From CAZGSD01 sp964528305 (GTDB lineage Bacteria > Patescibacteriota > Gracilibacteria > UBA1369), in the NCBI GenBank assembly GCA_964528305.1, contig CAZGSD010000001.1:1-64000 (forward strand): a stretch of 64,000 nucleotides of DNA, given 5' to 3'. Made by a program: the position numbers and the translations under genes. The notes beneath the pieces were generated by a model. The model was not told where the DNA came from. It worked only from the letters and a program-made list of their open reading frames with translations, and ran no database searches. Shown one piece after another: positions 43,106-53,600 of the stretch; within the stretch, counting starts at the first letter, position 1, and each line of letters starts with the position of its first letter.

Positions 43106-44404
43106 ATGACTTATCAAGACTTGTATCCTAACACAGGATTAGCTGAGTTAATGAATAGTAGAGGCTCGGATGGATTTCGTAATGCTTTTAATCCGCACAA
43201 GCCTACCATAGTGGGCGAGGCTTCAACTTCAATTCCTAATTGTTCGGCTTATGAAATACTATGTGCGGTTCGACATGCCGTGGCCGCTCAATCGCCAATA
43301 AAGACTTTTGTGGTGCCAGGCGGCTCGCTTGAGCGATCAATAAGACATAGCCCCTACAAACCAACTATTACCACCTCTGGAGAAAATCCTGTCGCTTTAG
43401 AATTGTCTAAACCAGCTGCAGAAAGATTCTCAATACCTGGTACGACTTCCACCATACAGAGGGTACAAAATATGGTTGCCAGAGCAATTGGCAAAAATAG
43501 AGATCGATATGAAGATGTAGCATCACCATCAGATACCCCAGAAACCTTGTCTCAGTTGGCATTTACTGATAGTGGAATTCTCGACCGATTGCCAGAAGAA
43601 GATCGGCGTAGAATTATTAATTATATTATGAGGCTCCCTGCAACTTTTTATAAAACTGCTGGTGAAATTGGATTTGTTGAACATGTAGTTCGTCAAAGAA
43701 CACGCGCAGTACTTGAGTTGGGAAGCTTAATCTTGAGTGACTCAGATCATAGGAAACTTGATAACTTCTCTGTAGATTCAGTAGACAAACTCATGGGAAC
43801 AATGCCGTTGGGTGAAGTAAAAAGTATTTTAGGTATTCCTGAAGGTGAGCAAAAAATTGCTTTAACCTATGATTGTCCTGAATGTAGTATAAACTCGCCG
43901 GATTTAATCAGTCACTATGCTGGTTTTGATGGTAGCCTGTATCAACATCAGGGCCATATGGCAAAACCTGCAGACAAACGAGCTTTATTGGGATGTAAAT
44001 CTTTGGGCACAGCGTTAAAATCTGGCAATTTAACGCCTAATCATATTACTGACATGCCATTAAAAGACCTATTAAATGCAGGATTTATGCTTAGTGGACT
44101 GGGCATTTATGCTGTCATGAAAAAACTGTTCGACGATGGAATTCATGCTCTTGGAGTTGCTAACTATAATCCATCACGCGGGACTGTCACGAAAATCTCT
44201 GAAATCTGGGGGGGGCCAGTGTATATCACGCCTAGAGCACGTATTTATGCTAAGAATGCTGACGGCAGTTTACGCATAGCTACTTATGATGACCTATCTA
44301 ACTATCTGGATGAATCACCTGGGGCAGTGCCTAAATTTATGGACTGGATTAAAACAATACCCGTTGTTGCGACTGGAGCTGCTGAATATAAATTTGTAAT
44401 ATAA
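43106..44404 (+). CDS. Hypothetical protein, 432 aa, first gene of attenuated cassette
   Basis: Family not recognised. Soluble, without signal or membrane segments. Visible features are IPNCSAYEILCAVRHAVAAQ near the N-terminus, TYDCPECSINSPDLISHYAG in the middle (a Cys-x-x-Cys with nearby His, possible metal site), and a C-terminal region TVTKISEIWGGPVYITPRARIY that looks like a compact alpha/beta fold. The codon usage and base content are more AT-rich than in the flanking housekeeping genes. A PIG-L deacetylase and a GT81-like glycosyltransferase follow in the same direction with 18- and 29-nt gaps, which points to a role with sugar-derived small molecules. Confidence 0.65.
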   Translation: MTYQDLYPNTGLAELMNSRGSDGFRNAFNPHKPTIVGEASTSIPNCSAYEILCAVRHAVAAQSPIKTFVVPGGSLERSIRHSPYKPTITTSGENPVALELSKPAAERFSIPGTTSTIQRVQNMVARAIGKNRDRYEDVASPSDTPETLSQLAFTDSGILDRLPEEDRRRIINYIMRLPATFYKTAGEIGFVEHVVRQRTRAVLELGSLILSDSDHRKLDNFSVDSVDKLMGTMPLGEVKSILGIPEGEQKIALTYDCPECSINSPDLISHYAGFDGSLYQHQGHMAKPADKRALLGCKSLGTALKSGNLTPNHITDMPLKDLLNAGFMLSGLGIYAVMKKLFDDGIHALGVANYNPSRGTVTKISEIWGGPVYITPRARIYAKNADGSLRIATYDDLSNYLDESPGAVPKFMDWIKTIPVVATGAAEYKFVI

Positions 44405-44422
44405 ATCTTTTATTAAAATTTT

Positions 44423-45172
44423 ATGAAAAAAATCAATGTACTGGCTTTTGGAGCCCACCCAGATGATGTCGAAGCTTGCGCTGGTGGTCTATTAGTAAAA
44501 GCTAAAAAAGCAGGCCTGAGTACTGGAATTGTGGATTTTACCAGAGGGGAATTCTCCAATTTTGGAACTAAGGAGGAGCGAGATAAGGAGGCTAAAAAAG
44601 CAGCCACCATATTGGACCTAGATGTTCGTGAAAATTTAAACATTCCTGACTCTCGCGTACTAGAAACTGAGGATCATGTGGAGAAAGTTGCTTCATGTAT
44701 TCGTAAATATAAGCCTGACATTATTTTAGCCCCTTATTTCGAGGATTTACATCCTGACCATAGAAGAGCTGGGAAAATCGTTGAACAGGCTGCCTTTTTT
44801 GCTAAATTAAGTAAATATGGAGATAGCAAGGAAAGTCCTCATCAAACCGGAGTGTTGATGTATTACATGTTACACACTGAATTTCACCCATCTTTTGTTC
44901 TAGATATTAGTGACGAATTTGAGATTAGGAAGGCTAGTCTACTGGCGCACACCTCACAGTTTTATAAGTCTAAGGATGGCCAGTATACAGATGAGCTACA
45001 TAACCCTCAGTTTAATCAGTTTTTCGAGGCACGTTCAATAATGTATGGGTATAAAATCGGTGCCACATATGGTGAACCCTATTTATTGAAGTCTTATTTG
45101 GGCCTGCGTGATATTCGAGATGTGATCAATGGCGACCTGCGGAGCCTGACTGCCTGGAAGAAGTCCATATAA
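44423..45172 (+). CDS. PIG-L/LmbE-family zinc deacetylase (BshB1-like)
   Basis: A 249-residue zinc enzyme that removes acetyl from N-acetylglucosamine conjugates. Motifs are FGAHPDDVEACAGG (His-Pro-Asp-Asp zinc site) and YFEDLHPDHRRAG (the HxDH-type motif). In bacillithiol and mycothiol synthesis such enzymes (BshB, MshB) deacetylate GlcNAc-malate or GlcNAc-inositol; other members act on lipids or antibiotics. Length and order of motifs match BshB1 closely. The thiol pathway partners (BshA/BshC, MshA/MshC) are not in the window, so the substrate is open. It lies between the unknown 43106 gene and the glycosyltransferase. Confidence 0.88.
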   Translation: MKKINVLAFGAHPDDVEACAGGLLVKAKKAGLSTGIVDFTRGEFSNFGTKEERDKEAKKAATILDLDVRENLNIPDSRVLETEDHVEKVASCIRKYKPDIILAPYFEDLHPDHRRAGKIVEQAAFFAKLSKYGDSKESPHQTGVLMYYMLHTEFHPSFVLDISDEFEIRKASLLAHTSQFYKSKDGQYTDELHNPQFNQFFEARSIMYGYKIGATYGEPYLLKSYLGLRDIRDVINGDLRSLTAWKKSI

Positions 45173-45201
45173 TTTATTTCATATTTAAAATATAGTAAGA
45201 T

Positions 45202-46149
45202 ATGTTAACGGCAATTTCAAAAAAATCTAATCCTATTCTGCTTGGAGTAATGGAAACTCCTGCCCCTCTGGATAGATTAATTAAATTAAAGCAGGCAAAA
45301 AATATTTCTATAGCCATAATCTTGCCCGCTCTTAATGAAGATAAAACTATTGGACGAATTCTAGACACCTGGTTGCCGTTGGTTGATTTAGGGTTAATTG
45401 ATGACATTCAAGTAATAGATAGCGGATCAACAGATCGTACCAAAGATGAGGTATTAGCTAGAAAAGTGCCGTGCATTGATGCGCCAACCGAGTTGGCTAT
45501 GAGAGGGTTAGGTCATGTTGGTGGAAAAGGTGAAAATATTTGGTTGGGACAATTAATGACACCAGCGGATATACTCATCTATGCAGATAGCGACATGCAA
45601 AATCCAACCCGAGAAAATATCGTCAATTTGCTTTCTCCAATGATTGAAAAAGATCATATTATGCTCGTAAAATCTGTTTTCAGTAGGGATAGCCATGTAA
45701 CAGGCCCGGCTGATGTAGCTGGTGGGCGTGTTACCAGACTGGTAGTAAAACCAATTCTACAAATTTTATTTCCCGAACTAAATCATATACTGCAACCTCT
45801 AAATGGGAATATTGCTATTAAGCGTGAAGTGATTGAGAAATTATCCTTAGGGCGAAAATATGAGGTTGATTTGGAAATTTTGATTATGACTGCTTTAAAG
45901 TATGGGGTTAAGTCTATTGCCCAAGTACACTGTGGATCTTTTCAGCAAGAAGGTCAAAACATGGATGGTTTGGAAATTATGGCTCATCAAAATATACGGC
46001 TATTATTTGATATGGCACATAAATTGGGGAAAATGGATTTGCCGCAAAAAACACCTGATTATTTTATTCAACATATTGTTACTAAGGAAGAATTAAAAGA
46101 AATCAGGCACGTGACTACTTATGATAGGTTGCCTGAAGCTTCCCTATAG
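45202..46149 (+). CDS. GT-A glycosyltransferase resembling glucosyl-3-phosphoglycerate synthase (GT81)
   Basis: A 315-residue inverting or retaining GT-A fold enzyme. Motifs are IAIILPALNEDKTIGRI, VIDSGSTDRT (nucleotide-binding), ILIYADSDMQNP (DxD-type metal site), then AGGRVTRLVVKPILQILFPEL and QPLNGNIAIKREVIEKL. The latter two are characteristic of GpgS, which transfers glucose from an NDP-sugar to 3-phosphoglycerate. Specificity here is not proven. It is the last gene of the attenuated cassette. It overlaps the convergent capA-like gene by 6 nt. Confidence 0.8.
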   Translation: MLTAISKKSNPILLGVMETPAPLDRLIKLKQAKNISIAIILPALNEDKTIGRILDTWLPLVDLGLIDDIQVIDSGSTDRTKDEVLARKVPCIDAPTELAMRGLGHVGGKGENIWLGQLMTPADILIYADSDMQNPTRENIVNLLSPMIEKDHIMLVKSVFSRDSHVTGPADVAGGRVTRLVVKPILQILFPELNHILQPLNGNIAIKREVIEKLSLGRKYEVDLEILIMTALKYGVKSIAQVHCGSFQQEGQNMDGLEIMAHQNIRLLFDMAHKLGKMDLPQKTPDYFIQHIVTKEELKEIRHVTTYDRLPEASL

Positions 46150-47745
46150 TTGAATAGTAACCCTCCCCCGCTCAATCTGGGCCCTGGTGGTATCGTCATA
46201 GCGCCACCAGTCCAGGAGGCGTTTGAGGAAGCGGGATTTTTCTTCTGGTAGCATCAGGCGGGGCTGGCTTTGATCCAATTTCAGGGGGACAAGGTAAACC
46301 TGCATTTTATCTGGACTGAGCGTGAGGGTGACAGCCAAGCCTTCCTGGGTGTCGGCAGAAAAATACTGGTCAAAGACCGCATTACCCAGGGAGTAAAAAA
46401 TGGGAGCTTTTTGATAGATCTCGATGCTTTGTACTACATGCGGATGCATGCCCATCACTGCAATGGCCCCAGCGTCGACAAAAGCGTGGGCCAGATCGAC
46501 CTGCGTCTGATCCGGTTTGTGCTGGTATTCATTGCCCCAGTGGATGAAAGGGATAACGCGGTAGCCCGCGGCGGTGAGTTCGCGAATGCTGTTCACTACT
46601 GCGGTTTTGTCTAGTTTGAAATCGGTGTTGTTGAGACCCAGTATGGCTATTTTTTGGCCGTGGAGAGTGAAGCGGGCGACCGACTGCGGGGTGATTTGGT
46701 TGGGGTGGCCGAAGGCGGTGAGGCCGGCGCTAGAGAGCAGGCGATAGGAGTCAGCGAGGCCGCCCGCGGCCATGTCCAGAGCGTGATTGTTGGCCAGTGA
46801 TAGGGCGTCGAAGTGGTATTTTTTGAGCAGTGGAGCAATGTCGGGCAAAAACCTGAAAGCAATGGATTTGCGTGTAGCCACGGCTTTTTCCGCTATGGGG
46901 CCCTCCAGATTGGCTATCAATAGGTCATTCATTTGTAAAAAAGCATTGTCCAGTTTTTCCAGTGGATAATTTAAGCCGTTTTTGTCCATCAAAGTACGTA
47001 CATGCCGCCCCAACATGATGTCCCCCAAAAAAGTCAGGGTGATGTTGTCCGTATTTTGTCCCAGACCTTCAGCCAGAAATTTAATCTGATATTCATGAAT
47101 CGATTCTTCCAAAGTTGGTAGGGCTTTGAGAGCATCACTTTCTTTGGCTAATTGATAGACAGCCTTTACGCCCTCTTTGTTGCTAAAAGCGATGGTATCC
47201 AGCGTGGCTTTGCTGATATTATCAAAAGCATTTTTATAATGCTGTCTTTGGACGTCCAATAAATCCCCGTCGAAATCGGTAAAATTCAGATAACTATGTA
47301 GTACCAGCAGGGTTTTGGCGGTATAGGAATACTCCAGGGTAGCGTAAATATCGGCCTCAGTTTGGCCAGGTTGCAGCCTGAGAGTAGAGTATTTGGCTCC
47401 GGGGAAAGTAAATTTAGCCTGATATTGAAAAGGATCAGCTTCGTCGCTTGGATAGGCGGAATCATAAATCACCACGATACGGTCAAAATTCTGATCATTT
47501 TTCAGATTATGAAAAAGTGTCACGGCGGCGTGATTCAGATTGCGGCGATTTAAATCAGGCACTTTAGTATCTTTTTGGCTGATAATGGCGGCGTGAATGG
47601 TACGACCAGTAGTGAAATAATTTTTAGGTGGCGAGATCAAATTGTCTCCCAGCGCTCCCGTGCCAATATTGAAATGATAAAAGCCCAGACTGGCCACAGT
47701 CACGACCAGCAATGACAGCACTGTGATGATACTTTTTTTAGACAT
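46144..47745 (-). CDS. CapA-family protein with an N-terminal MEMO-like domain
   Basis: A 533-residue membrane-anchored protein. One N-terminal hydrophobic segment (about 5-24) is an anchor or uncleaved signal. Residues about 40-225 resemble the MEMO/class III dioxygenase-like fold (HAAIISQKD ... VVIYDSAYP). The C-terminal CapA domain (PgsA/metallophosphatase-like) starts with NITLTFLGDIMLGRHV and includes ANLEGPIAEK, SLANNHALDM, FIHWGNEY, GMHPHVVQSIEIYQ and FYSLGNAVFDQYF. CapA/PgsA proteins act in poly-gamma-glutamate capsule export; many homologues have unrelated envelope roles. No pgsBC genes are present. It overlaps the rlmH gene by one nucleotide. Confidence 0.88.
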   Translation of the reverse strand: MSKKSIITVLSLLVVTVASLGFYHFNIGTGALGDNLISPPKNYFTTGRTIHAAIISQKDTKVPDLNRRNLNHAAVTLFHNLKNDQNFDRIVVIYDSAYPSDEADPFQYQAKFTFPGAKYSTLRLQPGQTEADIYATLEYSYTAKTLLVLHSYLNFTDFDGDLLDVQRQHYKNAFDNISKATLDTIAFSNKEGVKAVYQLAKESDALKALPTLEESIHEYQIKFLAEGLGQNTDNITLTFLGDIMLGRHVRTLMDKNGLNYPLEKLDNAFLQMNDLLIANLEGPIAEKAVATRKSIAFRFLPDIAPLLKKYHFDALSLANNHALDMAAGGLADSYRLLSSAGLTAFGHPNQITPQSVARFTLHGQKIAILGLNNTDFKLDKTAVVNSIRELTAAGYRVIPFIHWGNEYQHKPDQTQVDLAHAFVDAGAIAVMGMHPHVVQSIEIYQKAPIFYSLGNAVFDQYFSADTQEGLAVTLTLSPDKMQVYLVPLKLDQSQPRLMLPEEKSRFLKRLLDWWRYDDTTRAQIERGRVTIQL

Positions 47746-48230
47746 TAGTAATGATAAGTTTTATTGGCTAGTATAGTAAAGGCGCGATAAATTTGTTCGA
47801 GTAAGAGTAGGCGGATTTGCTCGTGAGTAAAAGTGAATTTGGAGAAACTGAGAATCAGGTTGGCGCACTTAAGCACTTCGTTAGACAGGCCAAAGGGGCC
47901 ACCGATAATAAAAGTGATTTTGCCACCTTCAAAATCTTTGATATGGCCGATTTTTTGGGCGAAATCGTTAGAGCTGAATTGCTTCCCCTGTTCATCTAGC
48001 ACGATCAAGATGGGGTCGGCTCCACCGGCTTTAATTTTCTCCAGAATGGCTTTACCCTCTTCCTGTATGGCTTTTTCTCGCAGAGCTGGTGAGTTTGAAT
48101 CTATACCGAACTCTTTTAATTGAATAAACTCAATATCAGCAAAAGGCTGTAGTCTTTTGAGATACTCTTGCTCGCCATCGCGGAAAAAAGACTGTTTGGT
48201 TTTGCCTACATGGATGATTTGGATTTGCAT
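47745..48230 (-). CDS. rlmH: 23S rRNA (pseudouridine1915-N3)-methyltransferase
   Basis: A 161-residue SPOUT methyltransferase acting on helix 69 of 23S rRNA. Landmarks are QIIHVGKTK, ILIVLDEQGKQFSSNDFAQ, ITFIIGGPFGLSNEV (trefoil-knot SAM site) and FSKFTFTHEQIRLLLLEQIYRAF, and YHY at the end (family ends KYHR/YHY-like). Normal length. It is the first gene of an operon with the CapA-like gene, and divergent from yajQ. Confidence 0.96.
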   Translation of the reverse strand: MQIQIIHVGKTKQSFFRDGEQEYLKRLQPFADIEFIQLKEFGIDSNSPALREKAIQEEGKAILEKIKAGGADPILIVLDEQGKQFSSNDFAQKIGHIKDFEGGKITFIIGGPFGLSNEVLKCANLILSFSKFTFTHEQIRLLLLEQIYRAFTILANKTYHY

Positions 48231-48295
48231 GGGTGTATTTTGGCACGAGAGGCTGGTTTTGACCAGAGAAGCCGAGAGAAAGTGGACAGCCGTTC

Positions 48296-48324
48296 TTGGC
48301 GTACCTGTCTGTCACTGCTATACT
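48296..48324 (+). promoter_or_regulatory. Predicted promoter for yajQ and the rlmD-like gene
   Basis: TTGGCG at 48296-48301, 17-nt spacer, TATACT at 48319-48324; start expected near 48331, 25 nt before the ATG. Confidence 0.55.
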
Positions 48325-48355
48325 GCCGCCGTGATTAATTAATTTTATATATTTT

Positions 48356-48853
48356 ATGGCATCTGAATATTCTTTTGACGTGGTGGCGCAATTTGATATG
48401 CAGGAGGTGCGCAATGCGGTGGATCAAGTGAAGCGGGAGATTTCTACGCGCTATGATTTTCGGGATAGCAAGGCGACTATTGAACTGGGAGAGGAGTTGA
48501 TTACTGTGGTGGCTCCCAGCGAGATGAAAGTGGCGCAGGTGTGGGATGTGCTTTTGCAGAAAATCATCAATCGCAAACAGTCACCGAAAATTTTGGATAA
48601 AGGGGAGCCCAAACCGACCGGTGGCATGGAATTCAAAATGGAAATTAAATTGCTGAAAACTTTGCCGCAGGAAAAATGTAAAAAAATTACGGCTTTGATG
48701 AAGGAGGCCGGGTTGAAGGCCAAGGGGTCTATTCAGGGTGACGCAGTGAGAGTTTCTTCCAAGGACAAAGATGAACTGCAGGCGGTGATTAATTTTTTGC
48801 GCGGGAAGGAAGAAGAGGTGGGCGCGGCTTTAACTTTTGAGAATTATAGGTGA
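48356..48853 (+). CDS. yajQ: YajQ-family (UPF0234) nucleotide-binding protein
   Basis: A 165-residue protein of two similar RRM-like domains. Signature segments are YSFDVVAQFDMQEVRNAVDQ, ISTRYDFRDSKATIEL and a C-terminal FLRGKEEEVGAALTFENYR. YajQ proteins bind tRNA or rRNA-like ligands and in Xanthomonas cyclic di-GMP; the physiological role here is unknown. Its stop overlaps the start of the rlmD-like gene (GTGATG), implying translational coupling. Confidence 0.94.
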   Translation: MASEYSFDVVAQFDMQEVRNAVDQVKREISTRYDFRDSKATIELGEELITVVAPSEMKVAQVWDVLLQKIINRKQSPKILDKGEPKPTGGMEFKMEIKLLKTLPQEKCKKITALMKEAGLKAKGSIQGDAVRVSSKDKDELQAVINFLRGKEEEVGAALTFENYR

Positions 48854-50511
48854 TGTATAAAAAGGGCGATATACTGATTGTGAAAATTGAGAATTTGGCT
48901 TTTGGTGGGCCGGGGGTGGCGCGGGTGGAGAGTGGTGTGGATGGTGACGGGCGCCCCCGCCGCTTGGCAATTTTTGTGGAGAGCGTGGCACCTGGGGACG
49001 AAGTGGAAATAGAGTTGTTTGCTTTGAAGAGAGGGTTGGGGCGGGGGCGGGTACGACGATTTTTGAAATATTCTGCTGATAGAGTGGAGGCGCGTTGCCG
49101 GCATTTTGGTGTGGGAGTTGAGGAAAGTGGTGAAGTTAGGCCTTTTTTGTCACTTCCCCACCCCGATGGCAGTTTCGCTCCAGATTTTTCCATCAACTGT
49201 GGTGGCTGCAGCTGGCAGTTTTTGTCTTATGAAAAACAATTGGAGGTGAAAGAGGCGGAAGTGAAATCTTCACTGATTCGTATCGGCGGACTGCCGGAAG
49301 AATTATTGTCGCGGGTGATGAGGCCGATTATGGCTGCGGAAAACCCCTGGTATTATCGCAATAAAATGGAATTTAGTTTTGTGCGCGATCGTTTTGATGG
49401 GCGCTTGCATTTGGGCCTGCATATGAAAGGTCGCTTCAATGATGTGACGGAAATCACTGAGTGCCATTTGTTTAAGGCCTGGATTGGGGAATTTTTGTTG
49501 GCGGTACGGCCGTTTTTTGAGAGTTTAATTTTGGAGGAAGGTGCTGAGTTGATGTCTTTGATTGTGCGGACGGGAAGTAATACTGGGGAGACTATGGTTA
49601 ATTTAGTGGTGGAGAACGCGGACCTTACATCAGCGGCGGGGCGAGGTGGCGATGGTTTTGTTGAGAGTAAATCGGAGGGCTCTGAGGCTTCGAACTGTGT
49701 TGCTGATGAATTTACTAAACTGATGCGTGCGCAGAACTATGGTGAGGATAAGTTGGTGTCAGTGTTTTTAACTCAAATTACCAATAAAAAGGGGAAGCCG
49801 AAAAAATTTGAGGAAAAATTGTTGTGGGGGCAGCCGGTTTTTCGGGAAAGTTTAAAACTGGAAGATGGGCAGATTCTGAATTTTGAAGTAGCCCCTCAGG
49901 CTTTTCTACAACCCAATACTCGGCAGGCGGAGAAGTTTTATTCTTTGGTGGGAAAGCTGGCTGAGTTGTCTGGTGATGAAAAAGTGTTTGACGTGTTTTG
50001 CGGTACTGGGACTATTGGTTTGACTTTGGCAGCGCGGGCGGGGCAGGTGGTGGGAGTTGAGTTGAATGCTTCGGCTGTGGAAAATGCGCGGCAGAATGCG
50101 CGGCTGAATGGGATTCGTAATGCGGAATTTTTGGTGGGAGATGCTAATAAGATTTTGCCGGAGCTGGGTGGGGTGGCTGGGCGGGGCTCACTAGACGTGG
50201 GCTCGGCAAAACGAAAGGAAAGTGTGGTTGTTCGTTTTGAGTCTGCAGAACTTGATAAACAAAAAGTGGGCTTGATCGTAGTAGACCCTCCGCGGGCAGG
50301 GCTTGGTACTAAAATCATCAAAACCATTTCCGAAACGGCTGCCAAGCGAGTGATTTATGTTTCCTGCAATCCATCAACTTTGGCACGTGACTTAAAAGAC
50401 TTCCGCGCCGCCGGCTGGGAAGTGGATTTCGTCCAGGCGATAGACCAGTTTAGCCAGACTTATCATGTCGAGACGGTGGTGAGGATGGGGCGGGGTGGGG
50501 CTACTAAATAA
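48853..50511 (+). CDS. TrmA/RlmD-family 23S rRNA (uracil-5)-methyltransferase
   Basis: About 552 residues. The N-terminal TRAM domain (about 1-60) is followed by [4Fe-4S] ligands Cys in EARCRHFG, NCGGCSWQF, and probably the Cys in TECHLF. SAM-binding FDVFCGTGTIGLTLAAR, VVDPPRAGLG, and nucleophile Cys in YVSCNPSTLARDL. It forms m5U in 23S rRNA (RlmD position U1939 or RlmCD-like). Three loops are longer than in typical RlmD: about 35-70, an Asp/Ser/Glu-rich loop at about 255-300, and a Gly/Ser loop at about 440-470. Start is GTG 48850 or ATG 48853. Confidence 0.9.
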   Translation: MYKKGDILIVKIENLAFGGPGVARVESGVDGDGRPRRLAIFVESVAPGDEVEIELFALKRGLGRGRVRRFLKYSADRVEARCRHFGVGVEESGEVRPFLSLPHPDGSFAPDFSINCGGCSWQFLSYEKQLEVKEAEVKSSLIRIGGLPEELLSRVMRPIMAAENPWYYRNKMEFSFVRDRFDGRLHLGLHMKGRFNDVTEITECHLFKAWIGEFLLAVRPFFESLILEEGAELMSLIVRTGSNTGETMVNLVVENADLTSAAGRGGDGFVESKSEGSEASNCVADEFTKLMRAQNYGEDKLVSVFLTQITNKKGKPKKFEEKLLWGQPVFRESLKLEDGQILNFEVAPQAFLQPNTRQAEKFYSLVGKLAELSGDEKVFDVFCGTGTIGLTLAARAGQVVGVELNASAVENARQNARLNGIRNAEFLVGDANKILPELGGVAGRGSLDVGSAKRKESVVVRFESAELDKQKVGLIVVDPPRAGLGTKIIKTISETAAKRVIYVSCNPSTLARDLKDFRAAGWEVDFVQAIDQFSQTYHVETVVRMGRGGATK

Positions 50512-50603
50512 TCAGCCTATAATCTTGGCTAACTCCAATAGGGATTCTATCCTTGCATAACTTGCTGATGTATTGAAATCTGGAGTTATACGCGGCTATA
50601 TTT

Positions 50604-53600
50604 TTAATTTATTCCTTTTACATATTCATCAGTCAAAGTTGGAAACATTTCTAGCCCGAGCTCTTCATATGTTTTTCCGATGAAGTTTGTTTTTTTAGAA
50701 AAAAGTTCTTTTGCACATACTAAAGCGCCATCACCATAATTTATGTATAAAAGGTTTGCAGGCATTCCGGTTTGATCCATAATTTCTTTATAAACGTCAG
50801 CTTTATCTACTAGAGTGTTATTATTACGATTTGTAAGGAGATCTACAGGCATTGCTCTTTGATCCATAATTTTTGCAAGGAGATCTACAGGCATTGCTCT
50901 TTGATCCATAATTTTTTTGCGGTATTCATTACTGGAATATTTTTGAGCACACAATACATTATATGCTGCACGTACTACATCAAAGGCTTCTGTATTATCA
51001 TCGATGATAATACCAATGTCTGATGTATCACTTGTGAGGGTTACATGTGTGTGCGTATTTCTACAAAATAATTGAATTCCTCTTAGGATCATACTGAGTT
51101 TACCCCAGTTGCCAATAAAGCAGTTTTCTGCTTGGAGATTCAAATGAACTCTTAATTCTTTTCTTGGGGCTATTTGAGGAGTATTTTTAGCGACTAATTT
51201 ACCCGTACGGTTAGAAACGGCCCACTGTATATCTTCTACTTGATGCTTTCCTGGGTCATATGGTTCTAATTCATAATCAAATAAATCATCTTCATTGGCT
51301 TTTCCAAAAGAAACTCTCAATGATAAACTGGTTAAAAAGTGAGCGAATTTCATGGCGCCCATCTGTACTTTTTGTTGATCAATTTTGAATATGGATCGCC
51401 ATCTTGAAAATTCCTGTAAATGATCTTTTTCTTCTTGAGAAAGGTTGCTAGGCAATTTTTTCATTCTTATATATCTTCTCTTTATTTTTTCTGGAGTATT
51501 TTCTTTTAAAACATTGCTCGCAAAGCATGTAAAAAAACCATCATCTAAATTAAATTCCTTTTTGAGTCTATTTCTTAAGGCAGGGTTCTTAAAAGATTTA
51601 AGCACCAACAATATAAATATCTGACATTCATAGTAAACAAGGCGGGGATTCTTTTTGGATCTTTTATTGCCATCTAATTTTTTAGTAATATCATCATCTA
51701 TACCGGAGTAGACTTTAAACCCGTCAGGCATTTGAATTCTTTCGAAGAAAATCCTTGTATAGTTGAAAAAAGATGCACTAAATTGGAATTGATCAGAGAT
51801 AAAATCAAGATTTTCAAGATGAGTATTTCTTAACTGATTTTCACTAAAACTAAAATAATTATTAATATCTTTAATTACCATATCTGCCTTTTGAAGAGGC
51901 TGATCAGTTTTATGTGGTGTTAATGGGAATCTTCTCAAATTCTGAGTATAAGCCCCAAAGTGTAGGGATATCAAACTATTATCATCTCTTGAGTATAAAG
52001 CATCAATTTCCCCGAACATAATGCCATAATATTCATTGGATCTTAAAAGTGCTTGTAAATCAGAACGATCTGCAGATTCTGACTTTTCAAAACACGCAAT
52101 GTCTAAAAAACATCTTGATGCCAACAAATAGCGTATGTGAAATTTTTCAGCAATAACACGTATATCTTCAAAAGGAATTATTTGTTCAAAATCAACTGGA
52201 AGCATGGTCTGTTCTGATAAATGCTTAGGAGATGGTCTTAAAGGGATATTAAAGATTCCTGATGAAAGGGAAAGTGAGTCTATGGAAGCGGCCGTAAAAA
52301 CTTGAGTTTCTGGAGCTTTTGTTATCACCTCTGGGATAAAGAATTGACGGTGAAACTCTCGTAAAATATGCCGTTTTTGTTCAAGAGTCAGAGCGCTATC
52401 AAAATGCTCTTCCAACATTTCTACATGGCTGTCATGAAAAGACACTTTATTGGTAATATTTTCACAATGCAGACTCGGGTCAAAATAAATAATAGTATTT
52501 TCAGGGCTGATATAGGCTATTCGGGCGTGTCCATAATGTTTCATAAAACGATTGGCTTCAATATTGGGGACCAAGTTGTTCGTGACTACTGCTGGCACCC
52601 CAAACATTCGCAAATAAGCAGATGTGAGCCATGAAAGAAGATCGCAATGTCCTACTTTTAATTCTTCCAGAATTAGTACCATATCCTCTGGATGATCCTG
52701 AATAAAACTTCCTAAAGCAGTATGGCAGAGATACTGAAAGTTCTGTTTGATAAAATAACCAACCATTTGGGGAATAGAAGCTGGATCTTTATGACATGCT
52801 TCGAGTAGCTTTTGAGGAATAGGCAAAACTGTTCGCCAAAAAGCTTGTTCTTCTTCTGATGGAGAAAAAAACTTGGCTTCAGCTTGTAGAGGCCTTGGCA
52901 ATGGCCGTAAGGAATAGCTTATCTCTCCACCATCAGCCGCATCGAGATTTGTAATGCCAAATGGAGATTCTGGTGATGGTTGAGCTACCATAAGACCATC
53001 TTCTTCACTGCATCCACTCATAATGTGTCCTCCAGGGCTTGGAATCATTGTAGAGGATTTCGTTATTGGAACGGTTACTCGAATTAGTCCGTTCATAGCA
53101 ATATCTTGATCATCTTCTTCTACAGTCTCCGCCTGTTTTGCTATATGCTTGGTGGGTTTTATGATTCGAAATCCATGAACGGTTGGGACTTTGATGCCGG
53201 TGACAAACATGGCTTGAGTTGGCGGATCAATAGATCCAATCACCTCTTTGGAACGTAATGCTCCACTATCCATAGGTGATATTTCCACTATATCTTTTAC
53301 ATGTTTTTGCTCTTCAGCCAAAAACTTTTCAGCTTTTGCCCGATCACTTTCGTTTGGTATGTAAAGCTCGCTTTCTGCCGATGTTTCTGTATTATTTGGT
53401 TTTTCAAAATCCTGCTGAGCATGATGAGGTTTTGATATTTCTGGCGTGATATCTGTTATCTGTTCAACCGTTTTTTTTTGCATCCCACGAATCCTGTTAA
53501 GCTCCTCTATGGATTCTGCAAAAACCAGCTCATGTATATCTAAATAGCGTTGATACTCTCTTTCTGATACTGCAAATCGATGAGCCTTTCTTGGTGTAAG

